Position numbers and translations under genes: made by a program. DNA of 64,000 nt, taken from contig JADFMM010000005.1 in the NCBI GenBank assembly GCA_022563885.1, forward strand, positions 1 through 64,000. The letters are read 5' to 3'. Shown piece after piece: positions 1 to 8,640 of this stretch. The DNA is from Planctomycetota bacterium (lineage in GTDB: Bacteria > Planctomycetota > Phycisphaerae > Sedimentisphaerales > Anaerobacaceae). The notes below the pieces were generated by a model, which did no database searches, was not told the DNA's origin, and saw nothing but the letters and a program-made list of their open reading frames with translations. Every line of letters starts with the position of its first letter. Position 1 is the stretch's first letter.

Positions 1-63
<63 letters not shown>

Positions 64-74
64 ATATCCTCGAC

Positions 75-102
75 ATGATAGGGACACCGTCCCATAAGTC
101 AA
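75..102 (-). promoter_or_regulatory. Promoter of tRNA-Arg
   Basis: Minus strand: TTGACT (97-102), 16-bp spacer, TATCAT (75-80), about 12 bp before the tRNA 5' end at 63. The rest of 103-285 shows no gene. Confidence 0.6.
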
Positions 103-291
103 GCCTAGATAGAGAGTCACACGGCGCCGGCGCCGATGACTCCTTTCCCTCCCCTTTATGCACCAGCGCTCTCGGAAAGGAAGGTCTGATGATTTGAAGC
201 ATTCCGTTACAGTGGGCCAGTCCACGGCACTATGATGTAGCAGTCCACGGCGGTACGCGCTTTTCTGACCGCTGGGGCGAGCCTGCTATGC

Positions 292-297
292 TATAAT
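292..297 (+). promoter_or_regulatory. -10 element before the retropepsin-like gene
   Basis: A perfect TATAAT lies 30 bp before the chosen ATG at 327. No good -35 hexamer stands at 16-18 bp, so the promoter call rests on the -10 alone. The longer flanking string TATAATTGG recurs before der at 4414. Confidence 0.4.
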
Positions 298-326
298 TGG
301 GCTTTTGTAAAGAAAAGGACAAACTC

Positions 327-1844
327 ATGAAACGATACTGGCCAATTCGATGGACGACCCTTTCGCTGCTCGCCCTGATGTGTGGCATGCTCCTGTCCGG
401 GCTGTCCGATGCCAGGGAACGAGATTGGCAACGAAGAAAGGTGGATTGGCATGTGGGTCGCGGTCAGCGCATTAAAGCAATTCACTATCCCAGGGACAGA
501 GAGCCTGTCAGGCGTTCGAGCGTTCGCCGGAAACTGGGACATGAGGCGAGCCGCCGGCCAAAGGCCGAGGAGAGGTCCGCCGCGGATTCGGGGGCTGTCA
601 CGACCTCGCGTGCACGTGTCTCCGTGCAGACACTCGACGTAAATTCGCCGCCGGTAGAAGGCTTTGTGCCCTGGGTGGCAGTCTCCATCACCAAGGAACG
701 TTCCGCTGATCTGGACTTCGAAGCCGTCCCCGAGCGGTCGCTGGTGGGACGTTACCCAGTCGGCGTGACACCCAGTGAAGACTATGCCATCGGCATCTTC
801 GACACGGGTGCGGGTGTCCACCTCATGGGGTATGAGGCGGCCCAGCGGGCGGGGCTGTACAGCAACGGTATGGTGACCGGCAATGAAGTCACCATCGGGG
901 GCGCGACGAGTACGGTGGACACGTCAGTCAGCTATCCGCTGGGGCTATTCGTCGATGGCCTCGGTGCCATAGATCCAGAGACACTGAAACTGGACACGTC
1001 GAGTATGAAGGGCCAGAGCAATGTCGCCCTCGCCGTGGGACAGAGGCCGGTCGGTCGTCCCGATTTACCGACCGCGATTGGCGCCCCTTTAAGTGCTTAC
1101 TATACCACCGTGATCTACAACGACCGGCCCTTGACGATCATGCGCGATGGGAATGAATACTCCACACCGGACATCATCCTCTATGACCATGGCGATCCGG
1201 ACACACCGAGTTTTCCCTATGCCATCCCGCTGGAACTGCGTCCCCTGGGCGGTATCAGCGTGCAGTACATTCCCACGGTGGATTTTGGACTCGGCGGTCT
1301 CGGCGGCGACCTGGGAGATCTGGATAGCATTCTGGGCGGATTCGGTGGCGGAGGCTCCGATTTCCCACCCTCCATACCCTCCGTGATTATCGGCAACAGT
1401 AGCCAGAGCTTGTTCTTTGTTCACAGCGTTGACCTACGGGATGAAGGGTCTACCGCATTGGACCGTACGCGATTCATGATCGACACGGGCGCTCAGGTGA
1501 CCGTCGTCGGTTCACGCATTGCAGCACGCCTGCGACTCAACGCCTCCGAAGCGGAGTTTGAAGTTGAAATCGAAGATGTCACCGGCACCGTCACCATGTA
1601 CCCTGGTTTTCATCTCGATTCCTTGGACATCCCGGCCCTGGGAGACTGGCTTCACGCAACCCATGTCCCCGTGGTCCTCATCGATATCGGCTCACCGGAG
1701 GGGGGCACGCTTGATGGCATCATCGGCATGAATCTCTTCAACGACTTCAACCTCATCTTCAAGGGGGGCGGGCTGGTACCCGGCGAGGATCCCTCACTGG
1801 AATTCGAGCCCATTGATTGGGATTCAGTAGTCAGTAGTCAGTAG
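327..1844 (+). CDS. Exported protein with two retropepsin-like aspartyl protease domains
   Basis: The protein has 505 residues and starts at ATG 327 after an AAAAGGA ribosome site; an in-frame TTG at 297 is a weaker start. Residues 1-30 (MKRYWPIRW followed by a hydrophobic run) look like a Sec signal peptide, and a basic low-complexity stretch follows to about residue 90. Two retropepsin-type active-site motifs are visible: FDTGAG near residue 159 and IDTGAQ near 386, each followed by hydrophobic strands of the family. Two DTG copies in one chain could form an internal pseudo-dimer like pepsin; this is inference. A Gly-rich linker lies near residues 325-350. The last six codons and the stop are built from a heptamer repeat, so the C-terminus may have been altered. 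Substrate unknown. Confidence 0.75.
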   Translation: MKRYWPIRWTTLSLLALMCGMLLSGLSDARERDWQRRKVDWHVGRGQRIKAIHYPRDREPVRRSSVRRKLGHEASRRPKAEERSAADSGAVTTSRARVSVQTLDVNSPPVEGFVPWVAVSITKERSADLDFEAVPERSLVGRYPVGVTPSEDYAIGIFDTGAGVHLMGYEAAQRAGLYSNGMVTGNEVTIGGATSTVDTSVSYPLGLFVDGLGAIDPETLKLDTSSMKGQSNVALAVGQRPVGRPDLPTAIGAPLSAYYTTVIYNDRPLTIMRDGNEYSTPDIILYDHGDPDTPSFPYAIPLELRPLGGISVQYIPTVDFGLGGLGGDLGDLDSILGGFGGGGSDFPPSIPSVIIGNSSQSLFFVHSVDLRDEGSTALDRTRFMIDTGAQVTVVGSRIAARLRLNASEAEFEVEIEDVTGTVTMYPGFHLDSLDIPALGDWLHATHVPVVLIDIGSPEGGTLDGIIGMNLFNDFNLIFKGGGLVPGEDPSLEFEPIDWDSVVSSQ

Positions 1845-1870
1845 TCAGTAGTCGGTATTCGGTATTCGGT
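1824..1870. repeat. Heptamer tandem repeat over a stop codon
   Basis: Six and a half 7-bp units: four copies of TCAGTAG, two of TCGGTAT and a partial one. The third unit supplies the TAG stop of the upstream gene. Related CAGTAATCAGT words occur near 44234 and 50207. Confidence 0.85.
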
Positions 1871-1966
1871 CCTCCGCCCTCTGTCATCGGTTTGACACCC
1901 CTCCCGCCAGTTCATAGGATGACAGGGGTATCACCGGACCCTTCGGACCTATGCTTGGAATTGTGG

Positions 1967-3265
1967 ATGAAACTCGTTCTGGACGCACTTTATCTGACTG
2001 CCGCCCTGGCCTTGAGCCCGCTGATCGCCTATCGTGCCCTCAAGCACCATCGCTATCGACAGGGCTGGCCGCAGCGCTGCGGCCGGATTGTCCGGAGATC
2101 ACCTCAGAAGAAATGTCTCTGGCTTCACGCGGTGAGCGTCGGTGAGGTCAACGCCGCTCAGAGCATTCTGTCCGAACTTGCCGCCAAGCTGCCGGACACC
2201 GAATTCGTTGTCAGCACCACGACGGACACGGGTTTTGCCCGGGCTCAAAGCCTCTATGGCGACCAACACCTGGTGACCTATTTCCCCTTCGATTTCTCTC
2301 CTTTCGTGGAACGCGCCTTCGCGCAGCTACGCCCTTGCCTCTGCCTCTTGATGGAGTTGGAGATTTGGCCCAACTTCATGAAGACGGCCCATCACCATCG
2401 AGTACCCGTCGTGGTCGTGAACGGACGGATCAGTGACAGGAGCTTCGTCTCCTACAGGCGAGTACGGCCCTTGATCAAATCCATGTTTTCCCGTGTCCAT
2501 CTGGTATTGGCGCAGACTGAGGAGTACGCGGCACGCTTCGTCCAGCTGGGATGCGCCGCCGACAAGGTCATTGCCACCGGCTCGCTCAAATACGACACGG
2601 CCCAAATCGGGGACCATATTGACGGTGCAGACAGCCTCGCTGCACGTCTGGGTCTAAACGGTCACCCCGTCTGGGTGGCCGGGGGAACTGGCGTCGATGA
2701 AGAGGCCCTGATCTTGGAGGCGTTTGAGAACATTAGGCGAGACAGTCGATTTCAGGCGCTGCGCCTGGTCATCGTGCCACGCAAACCTGAGCGTTTTGAC
2801 TTGGTGGCGGAACTGATCCGTCAGACTGGGGTGCCGCTGGTGCGTTACAGCCGGGTCAAAGGCGGCACTCTGTCTCGCAATCGGCAAGCCGATGCCATCG
2901 TCTTGGGAGACACGATGGGGGATCTGCGCAAATTCTACTCGCTCGCGACCGTCGTTTTTGTGGGCAGGTCGCTGGTGCCGATGGGAGGCTCAGACATGCT
3001 GGAGGTCGCAGCGTTGGGCAAGCCCACGCTCTTCGGGCCTCATACCTTCAATTTTAGACAGACGGTTGATGCCTTGCTGAAGGAGGAGGGCGCCCTCGTG
3101 GTGACGGATGCTGCCCAACTCACTGCCGCGGTCACTCGATGCTTGCTCGACCCGGACTATGCGGCGGGGATGGGCCAACGGGCTCAAGAGGTGATCCGCT
3201 CGCAGCAAGGCGCAACAGCACGCTGCCTGCACCAGATCTTGAAGATTTTAGACGCTGGTTGCTAG
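1967..3265 (+). CDS. waaA (kdtA): 3-deoxy-D-manno-octulosonic acid (Kdo) transferase
   Basis: Membrane-bound GT30 glycosyltransferase that adds Kdo from CMP-Kdo to lipid A precursor in LPS synthesis. The 432-residue length fits the family. After an N-terminal membrane anchor (residues 1-20) come the family signatures WLHAVSVGEVNAA, STTTDTGFARA, LMELEIWPN and VNGRISDRSF. The C-terminal nucleotide-binding lobe has VGRSLVPMGGSDMLEVAALGKP, where most homologues have GGxNPLEPA, so the loop is slightly divergent. ATG 1967 gives the standard MKLVLDALY start; in-frame ATG 1919 and TTG 1892 would only add an unlikely tail. It shows the organism makes Kdo-containing LPS. Confidence 0.95.
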   Translation: MKLVLDALYLTAALALSPLIAYRALKHHRYRQGWPQRCGRIVRRSPQKKCLWLHAVSVGEVNAAQSILSELAAKLPDTEFVVSTTTDTGFARAQSLYGDQHLVTYFPFDFSPFVERAFAQLRPCLCLLMELEIWPNFMKTAHHHRVPVVVVNGRISDRSFVSYRRVRPLIKSMFSRVHLVLAQTEEYAARFVQLGCAADKVIATGSLKYDTAQIGDHIDGADSLAARLGLNGHPVWVAGGTGVDEEALILEAFENIRRDSRFQALRLVIVPRKPERFDLVAELIRQTGVPLVRYSRVKGGTLSRNRQADAIVLGDTMGDLRKFYSLATVVFVGRSLVPMGGSDMLEVAALGKPTLFGPHTFNFRQTVDALLKEEGALVVTDAAQLTAAVTRCLLDPDYAAGMGQRAQEVIRSQQGATARCLHQILKILDAGC

Positions 3266-3301
3266 ACTCTGTCCAAAAACTCCGTCGTCAGAATGGGATT
3301 C

Positions 3302-3892
3302 TCAGCCAGAGCCTATTGCCAACTGTTGTACCTTTTCCTGGAAGGCGCGCTGACAGCGAGGACACAGTTGCTGTCCGGAGTCGATGGGCAACAGGTATTC
3401 GGCGTAAAAATCCGCGGATCCGCAACAGTCGCAGCGGGCCTGATCTTCCATCTCTCGGCCGGCGCTGTCCACGAGACAGTTCGCGAAGGTGAACAGATCG
3501 CCGCCGCCGGCCGTGAGGTCGATATCAACCGTGAGATCGGGGATTTCGGACGGGTTGACAGCTGGGGTTTGGATGTTTTCGCCGTCGGCATCCACGTAGG
3601 GCTCGGCTCGGAGGTGGTGCAAACGACAGTGCGCCTCAGCCCTTGCGCGGGCCGACTCTTGCCGGGCACGCGCGAATTCGACGCGAGCCTGTGCAACCGA
3701 AGCGGCCTCCCACATGGCCAAGGCGACTTCCTCGGCCACGCGCCGACTGGTCGTCCCGGCGCTAGCCCCTAGCGGCCTCAGCGATCTGGCTCGCAAGCGA
3801 TTTTCTCCGGGCAGACGTACTTTCCACCACCACCGCTCCCCTTTTCGGTACATTTCGCCCGGCAAACTCACTCTGGCTTGTTCGGTCTTCAT
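3302..3892 (-). CDS. Hypothetical protein with C-terminal zinc-ribbon-like CxxC pairs
   Basis: The protein has 196 residues and converges on kdtA with a 36-bp gap. The N-terminal 30 residues (GEMYRKGERWWWKVRLPGE) resemble the short arm-type motif seen at the start of some tyrosine recombinases. Next comes an Ala/Arg-rich predicted helix (about 45-90). The C-terminus carries CDCCGS and, about 20 residues on, LCPRCQRAF, which could bind one zinc ion. No catalytic residues are recognised and no function is assigned. A possible AAGGA ribosome site is about 14 nt upstream of the ATG, which is rather far. Confidence 0.65.
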   Translation of the reverse strand: MKTEQARVSLPGEMYRKGERWWWKVRLPGENRLRARSLRPLGASAGTTSRRVAEEVALAMWEAASVAQARVEFARARQESARARAEAHCRLHHLRAEPYVDADGENIQTPAVNPSEIPDLTVDIDLTAGGGDLFTFANCLVDSAGREMEDQARCDCCGSADFYAEYLLPIDSGQQLCPRCQRAFQEKVQQLAIGSG

Positions 3893-3999
3893 TTCTGGCC
3901 ACGATCCTTACGGGTCAACAACCCAATGCCACGAGACCGTAACTTTATCGGCGAGAATTCCCTGGGGAATAACATGGGCCTGAATGGAGTCGCTGAAAG

Positions 4000-4080
4000 G
4001 ATAAAAACCCCTGCGTGCGGAGGGAGAGAAGAGGAAAGCGAGATAACGCTAGGGGTTTGCAGTTTTAAGCTATTTTGTGC
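4000..4080 (-). ncRNA. Candidate small RNA with C/U-rich loop and terminator
   Basis: A promoter at 4087-4115 would start RNA near 4080. About 20 nt later the RNA forms a long stem: 4047-4058 pairs with 4005-4015 (AAACCCCT plus GCG, one bulge). The stem closes a loop of about 31 nt and is followed by five U residues. The loop is almost pure pyrimidine and contains CCCTCC and TTTCCTC, which could pair with Shine-Dalgarno sequences. The transcript would be about 75-80 nt. Alternatively this is a transcriptional attenuator in the leader of the 3302-3892 gene. Confidence 0.4.
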
Positions 4081-4115
4081 TATACAAGTATAGCACAAGA
4101 GGCGCCTTAAATCAA
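4075..4115 (-). promoter_or_regulatory. Promoter with palindromic operator over its -10
   Basis: Minus strand: TTGATT (4110-4115), 17-bp spacer, TATACT (4087-4092). The -10 sits inside a perfect 11-bp dyad at 4075-4098: TTGTGCTATAC, two bases, then its exact complement. A perfect dyad over a -10 is typical of a repressor operator. The loop is too short and no T-run follows, so it is a poor terminator. Confidence 0.5.
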
Positions 4116-4194
4116 GGAAAACTTCAGAGGGATTTCTGCCATTTCCTGCGGCCAAAACCCACTGGAGGCAACGCCTTTTTCTTTAAGCCAAAAA

Positions 4195-4268
4195 CGAGGC
4201 CGAAGGGACTCGAACCCTCAACCTTCGGATCGACAGTCCGATGCTCTAACCAATTGAGCTACAGCCCC
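4195..4268 (-). tRNA. tRNA-Asp (GTC)
   Basis: A complete 74-nt cloverleaf on the minus strand. The acceptor pairs GGGGCTG with CGGCCTC (two G-U pairs), and the D-arm is GCTC...GAGC. The anticodon stem TCGGA/TCCGA holds loop CTGTCGA, so the anticodon is GTC. The T-loop TTCGAGT is present. A run of five T directly follows the 3' end. No CCA is encoded. Confidence 0.95.
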
Positions 4269-4285
4269 ATTCCAAACAAAGGCGT

Positions 4286-4315
4286 ACTATACTGACCGAC
4301 TTGCCGCCCTGTCAA
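4286..4315 (-). promoter_or_regulatory. Promoter of tRNA-Asp
   Basis: Minus strand: TTGACA (4310-4315), 18-bp spacer, TATAGT (4286-4291), placing transcription start about 10 bp before the tRNA. Confidence 0.7.
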
Positions 4316-4391
4316 CTGTTTGTTGTGGTAGGACTGATCTTTTTTTGTTCATGCTCTGGGGCTATGACGGCGTTTTCAGAAGAAGCCTAGG

Positions 4392-4419
4392 TTCCGTTCT
4401 CCCCATTTGGTGATATAAT
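4392..4419 (+). promoter_or_regulatory. Probable promoter of der
   Basis: A perfect TATAAT (4414-4419) lies 59 bp before der. The best upstream hexamer is only TTCCGT (4392-4397) at a 16-bp spacer, so the -35 is weak. Confidence 0.4.
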
Positions 4420-4477
4420 TGGAGGGTTTTGAAACGGTCATCTAAGCACAAACATCAAGCGCCTAAGGAAATTAAAT

Positions 4478-5800
4478 ATGGGTTTAGCAAGTGTCGCGAT
4501 CATTGGCCGACCCAACGTGGGCAAGAGCAGTCTCCTCAATGCCCTGGCCGGAAAAATGATTAGCATTGTCGAACCTACGGCTGGGGTGACGAGAGACCGT
4601 GTCACAACACTCATCGAGATTAATGATCATTATTTCGAACTGGTAGACACCGGCGGATATGGCATTGTGGATACTGACGAACTGAGCACGCATGTGAACA
4701 GCCAGATTCATCAGGCGATCCAAAACGCGGAGTTGATCCTGTTCATGGTGGATATCCGAGAGGGGCGAGTTCCCTTAGATGAAGAACTTGCACGGCTGTT
4801 ACGTAAAGCGAATCTCAATGTGATTGGCGTCGCCAATAAGGCGGATAATGCCATGATGTTTCCAGACGCGGCTGAGTTTACCGAGCTTGGGGTGGGCGAG
4901 TTCCTATGTGTGTCCGTAAAGAACAACCTCAATAAGACTGTCCTGCTCGAACGGATTGGTGAAAGGCTCTCCCACCTCAAGAACACTCACAGGCCTCCAA
5001 CGCCTACCATGAAACTCGCCCTCGTGGGCAAACGCAACACCGGCAAGAGCACGTTGGTCAATGCCATGGCCAATTCCGACCGGGTAATCGTCAGCGAAGT
5101 CCCGGGTACCACACGCGACGCCGTGGATGTACGCATAGAGAAGGATGGCCAAACCCTCATCGTCATCGATACCGCCGGCATCCGGAAAAAGAGTAAGATG
5201 TCGGACAGCATAGAATTCTACAGCTACGTACGGGCCACCCGAGCCATATCGCGCGCAGATGTGGTCCTCTTCTTGATCGATGCGACGCTGCCCGTCTCGC
5301 AGGTGGACAAGAAGCTGGCTCACTTTATCTGCCAGGAAAACAAGAGCTGTATCATCGTCGTGAACAAATGGGATCTGGCCAAAGAGCATGCTGTCACGGG
5401 CGACTACGAGGACTACTTGAATCGAGAACTCACCGGTCTGCGCTTTGCCCCGATTGCGTTCACGACAGCGTCCCAAGGAAAGAATGTGCAGAGTCTGCTG
5501 GATCTTTCGGCGGAGATCTTTAAGCAGGGGACGACGTGGATCACGACGGGAGCCCTGAACCGTGCCTTCGATGCCATCAAGTCGGAACGGACCGGCTCGG
5601 GACGACGCAAGCATGGGTGGCCCAAGTTTTACTATGCCACCCAGCTCGCCGTCAATCCCATTACCATACTGATGTTTGTCAATAATCCCAAGCTGTTCGA
5701 TGAGAATCAGCTACGCTTTCTCTCAGGAAGGCTGCGTTCGATGTTGCCGATTCCGGAAGTCCCCCTGAGACTCCTGGCACGCTCACACCGGAGTCCGTGA
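4478..5800 (+). CDS. der: Ribosome-biogenesis GTPase Der (EngA)
   Basis: The tandem-GTPase protein Der acts in 50S ribosomal subunit assembly. Its 440 residues match the family length. The first G domain has GRPNVGKSS (about residue 10), a PTAGVTRD switch, DTGGYG and NKAD. The second has GKRNTGKST (about 186), PGTTRD, DTAGI and NKWD. The last 90 residues form the KH-like domain with the usual basic segment RRKHGWPKFYYATQ. ATG 4478 gives the canonical MGLASVAIIGRPNVGK start. All nucleotide-binding motifs are intact. Confidence 0.97.
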   Translation: MGLASVAIIGRPNVGKSSLLNALAGKMISIVEPTAGVTRDRVTTLIEINDHYFELVDTGGYGIVDTDELSTHVNSQIHQAIQNAELILFMVDIREGRVPLDEELARLLRKANLNVIGVANKADNAMMFPDAAEFTELGVGEFLCVSVKNNLNKTVLLERIGERLSHLKNTHRPPTPTMKLALVGKRNTGKSTLVNAMANSDRVIVSEVPGTTRDAVDVRIEKDGQTLIVIDTAGIRKKSKMSDSIEFYSYVRATRAISRADVVLFLIDATLPVSQVDKKLAHFICQENKSCIIVVNKWDLAKEHAVTGDYEDYLNRELTGLRFAPIAFTTASQGKNVQSLLDLSAEIFKQGTTWITTGALNRAFDAIKSERTGSGRRKHGWPKFYYATQLAVNPITILMFVNNPKLFDENQLRFLSGRLRSMLPIPEVPLRLLARSHRSP

Positions 5801-5846
5801 CGTCCGGAAGAAGCGCGGGATCTGACCGCTCAAGGAGACGAAAACC

Positions 5847-7598
5847 ATGGACACACTCCTACTCATGCTCGTCTGTTTCGGGGGCTATCTGCTCGCCTAT
5901 CACACCTACGGTCGATTCCTGGCCCGGCGTATATTCAAGCTGGTTCCCGATGCCACGGTACCGAGTCGTGCGCTGGAAGATGGAATTGACTACGTCCCCA
6001 CTAAACGGGGTGTGATTTTCGGCCACCACTTCACGTCCATCGCGGGCACAGGCCCAATCGTAGGGCCGGCGATCGGCATCATCTGGGGCTGGCTGCCGGC
6101 GATTCTCTGGATAGTCTTGGGCTCTATTTTCATGGGCGCCGTCCATGACTTCGGCGCCTTGATCGTTTCGATGCGAAATGAGGGCAAGAGCATCTCGGAG
6201 ATCGCCGCTAAGTACATCAATGGCCGGGTGCGCTTCATCTTTTTTGCCTTGGTGTTCCTAAGCCTTCTGATCGTGATCGCCATATTCGGCCTGGTGATCG
6301 CCGTGGTCTTCGCACTCTTCCCCGAATCCGTCTTGCCGGTGTGGTTGGAGATTCCCATCGCCATGATCCTGGGTGTCGCGGTCTACAAGAAAAAAGCGAG
6401 GATCTTGCCGGCCACCATCATCGCGGTAGTCGTCATGTATGTCACGGTCGGCCTGGGGGCCTACATCGAGCATGCCCATCCCGGTAGATTCCTGCTACCG
6501 GATCTGGGAGTATTGCCCGCCACCGGCCTCTGGACGATTATCTTGCTGGCCTATGCCTGGGTGGCTTCGACGTTGCCCGTGACCACCTTGCTGCAGCCGC
6601 GAGACTACATCAACGCCTGGCAACTCTTTGTGGCCATGGCGCTCCTCATCGTCGGTGTTTGCGTGGCGTCTTTCCAGGGCCTCTTGCCTATGGCCGCCCC
6701 CGCCATCAACAGACAGTTGCCCGCCGACGTCCCCAGCCTCTGGCCCTTCATGTTTATCACCATCGCCTGTGGGGCAATCAGCGGTTTTCACTCGCTGGTG
6801 GCCTCGGGCACGAGCGCCAAGCAGGTTGCCAATGAAGAGGACAGCCTCATTGTTGGGTATGGCTCGATGCTGACAGAGGGCGCTTTGGCTGTGCTGGTCA
6901 TTATCTGTGTGGGCGCCGGCATCGCCATGGCGACGGGAGAGTCCGGCCCGTCCGGTTCGAGCGCATGGCACCAACACTATGCTTCATGGTCGGGTGTGAA
7001 GGGACTAGAGTCCAAACTCAACGCGTTCATCGGTGGCGCGGCGAATATTATCGACACCCTCGGATTTCCCCGCTTCCTGGGCACCGCCGTGATGGGGGTC
7101 TTCGTGGCCTCCTTTGCCGGCACGACCCTCGACACATCCGTCCGGCTGCAGAGATACGTGGTCGCGGAACTGGCATCGGATCTAAGGCTCCCGTTTCTGA
7201 CCAACCGCTGGACGGCCACCACCTTCGCCGTCCTGACGGCAGCAGTTCTCGCCTTCGCGACTGGAGCCAATGGCGCCGGAGCGATGACCCTCTGGCCGCT
7301 GTTCGGAGCCGCCAATCAAACCCTTGCGGCGTTGGCTCTGCTGGTCACGACACTCTATTTAAGGAAGCAGGAAGGCTTGAAGTACCTGGTCACCGGGATT
7401 CCCTGTGTGATCATGCTGGTGATCACGAACTACGCCATGGTATTGAATCAGATCGGATTCATGCGGGCCGAGGATCCCAATAGACTGCTAATCACGTTAG
7501 GTGCGGTCATCTTCGGTTTGGCGCTGTGGATGACCTTTGAGGCGTTTTCTGTCTTCTTCCGTGGCACTGGGCACATGCCGAGGATAGCTAGAGCCTAG
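5847..7598 (+). CDS. cstA: CstA-family carbon-starvation/pyruvate transporter
   Basis: Polytopic inner-membrane transporter of the CstA family, whose members carry pyruvate (BtsT) or peptides during carbon limitation. The 583-residue protein has at least 14 hydrophobic segments and the N-terminal family signature GHHFTSIAGTGPIVGPA, followed by GSIFMGAVHDFGAL. It starts at ATG 5847 behind AAGGAGACG, 46 bp after der. The stop overlaps that of convergent ybbR by the bases CTAG, and no terminator is seen between them. Substrate cannot be told from sequence. Confidence 0.9.
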   Translation: MDTLLLMLVCFGGYLLAYHTYGRFLARRIFKLVPDATVPSRALEDGIDYVPTKRGVIFGHHFTSIAGTGPIVGPAIGIIWGWLPAILWIVLGSIFMGAVHDFGALIVSMRNEGKSISEIAAKYINGRVRFIFFALVFLSLLIVIAIFGLVIAVVFALFPESVLPVWLEIPIAMILGVAVYKKKARILPATIIAVVVMYVTVGLGAYIEHAHPGRFLLPDLGVLPATGLWTIILLAYAWVASTLPVTTLLQPRDYINAWQLFVAMALLIVGVCVASFQGLLPMAAPAINRQLPADVPSLWPFMFITIACGAISGFHSLVASGTSAKQVANEEDSLIVGYGSMLTEGALAVLVIICVGAGIAMATGESGPSGSSAWHQHYASWSGVKGLESKLNAFIGGAANIIDTLGFPRFLGTAVMGVFVASFAGTTLDTSVRLQRYVVAELASDLRLPFLTNRWTATTFAVLTAAVLAFATGANGAGAMTLWPLFGAANQTLAALALLVTTLYLRKQEGLKYLVTGIPCVIMLVITNYAMVLNQIGFMRAEDPNRLLITLGAVIFGLALWMTFEAFSVFFRGTGHMPRIARA

Positions 7599-8614
7599 TT
7601 GGGTCCGCCAACGACCGGAGCTTGCTTAACCTCAATCACCTCAAAGGAGACCCGCTGTGGGTCTTGATCGAGAAGAATCTCCCTTTTCCCCACGAACTCC
7701 GGAGGAAAGAAGTACTCCAGGGTCTTGCTCCCAGATTCCGTGCTGTCTATGACGAGTACGACGTGATAGGGCTGGTTTTCATAGGCCCGCTTGGCCTCGT
7801 CAGTCGCCAGGATTTCGATGCCCTCGAGCAGCGTATGTTCGTCTTTGATCTCGACTCTGTAGTTCGCTTGAATCGCCAAGTTGAGCAGGACGGCGGGTTT
7901 GACCTTCACAATGGTCGCGGGTTGAAGGAGATCCTCGGGACTGGGTGTCTTGACGGTAACACTGACCGATGCTGTCTGAGGCCGACCATCGATCACCACG
8001 CCGGGAACCTTTTCGATGGGTGTCGAGCGGGCCCGCTCGATTTCCTCATCCGTCAACCGCACCGAAGCGATCAGGCTTTGACCCGACCATTCCGTCGGGA
8101 CATACATCACCACGTGGGCAGGCTCCGTCACGGCCCCCTGCACCGTCAAACTCTGGTTGTCAAAGCACTGCACCTGGAGTCTCTTTGCCTGGAGTCGTAT
8201 CACACGCACCTCCAGTGAGTTTGGTTCACAGGTTTCTACGGCCAGCCCGTATTCACGAAGCTGCGGATTTCGTCTCAGATAGTCGATCAGACGCAGTCGG
8301 TGGTCCCCCTCCTTGTCGAAGCCCTCCGCTTCCGGCAATAGCCGTAATTCCAATTCCTGTTGCCCTTTGCGGATCTCCGCGATTTGCGTTGCGGGCCCTT
8401 TTAAGGCGATGGTCTCAATCAACACACTCTTGCTGAGCTGACCTTCGGCTCCCAGGAAGCTCACCCAGAGGGAAGGGTCCGCCGCATCTACGAGAGTGAT
8501 CCGGGTCCTCTCAATGGTTTCTCGTTGTTCCTGAGCCAGGTCAGACCATACCCATATAAGGACCGTCACAAAGACAACGACAAGTATCTTTTTTGTCTTG
8601 ACCTGACTCATCAT
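7595..8614 (-). CDS. YbbR-domain protein (CdaR-like), partner of diadenylate cyclase
   Basis: Membrane-anchored extracytoplasmic protein of the YbbR/CdaR type, which in Firmicutes controls the CdaA diadenylate cyclase. One N-terminal membrane segment (KKILVVVFVTVLIWVWSDLA) is followed by about 310 residues of beta-rich repeats with YbbR-like spacing. It lies directly downstream of dacA, the conserved family arrangement. Start chosen at ATG 8614 (MMSQVKTKK); an in-frame TTG at 8644 would overlap the dacA stop. Divergence is high, so the domain call rests partly on context. Confidence 0.75.
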   Translation of the reverse strand: MMSQVKTKKILVVVFVTVLIWVWSDLAQEQRETIERTRITLVDAADPSLWVSFLGAEGQLSKSVLIETIALKGPATQIAEIRKGQQELELRLLPEAEGFDKEGDHRLRLIDYLRRNPQLREYGLAVETCEPNSLEVRVIRLQAKRLQVQCFDNQSLTVQGAVTEPAHVVMYVPTEWSGQSLIASVRLTDEEIERARSTPIEKVPGVVIDGRPQTASVSVTVKTPSPEDLLQPATIVKVKPAVLLNLAIQANYRVEIKDEHTLLEGIEILATDEAKRAYENQPYHVVLVIDSTESGSKTLEYFFPPEFVGKREILLDQDPQRVSFEVIEVKQAPVVGGPN

Positions 8615-8640
8615 GTCTTTTTCGTCCGATCCCGTTGGAC

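Noticed and set aside
3293-3772. Plus-strand open frame opposite the zinc-ribbon gene
   Set aside because: It has no ribosome site or motif, and the minus strand carries CxxC pairs and a sensible protein.
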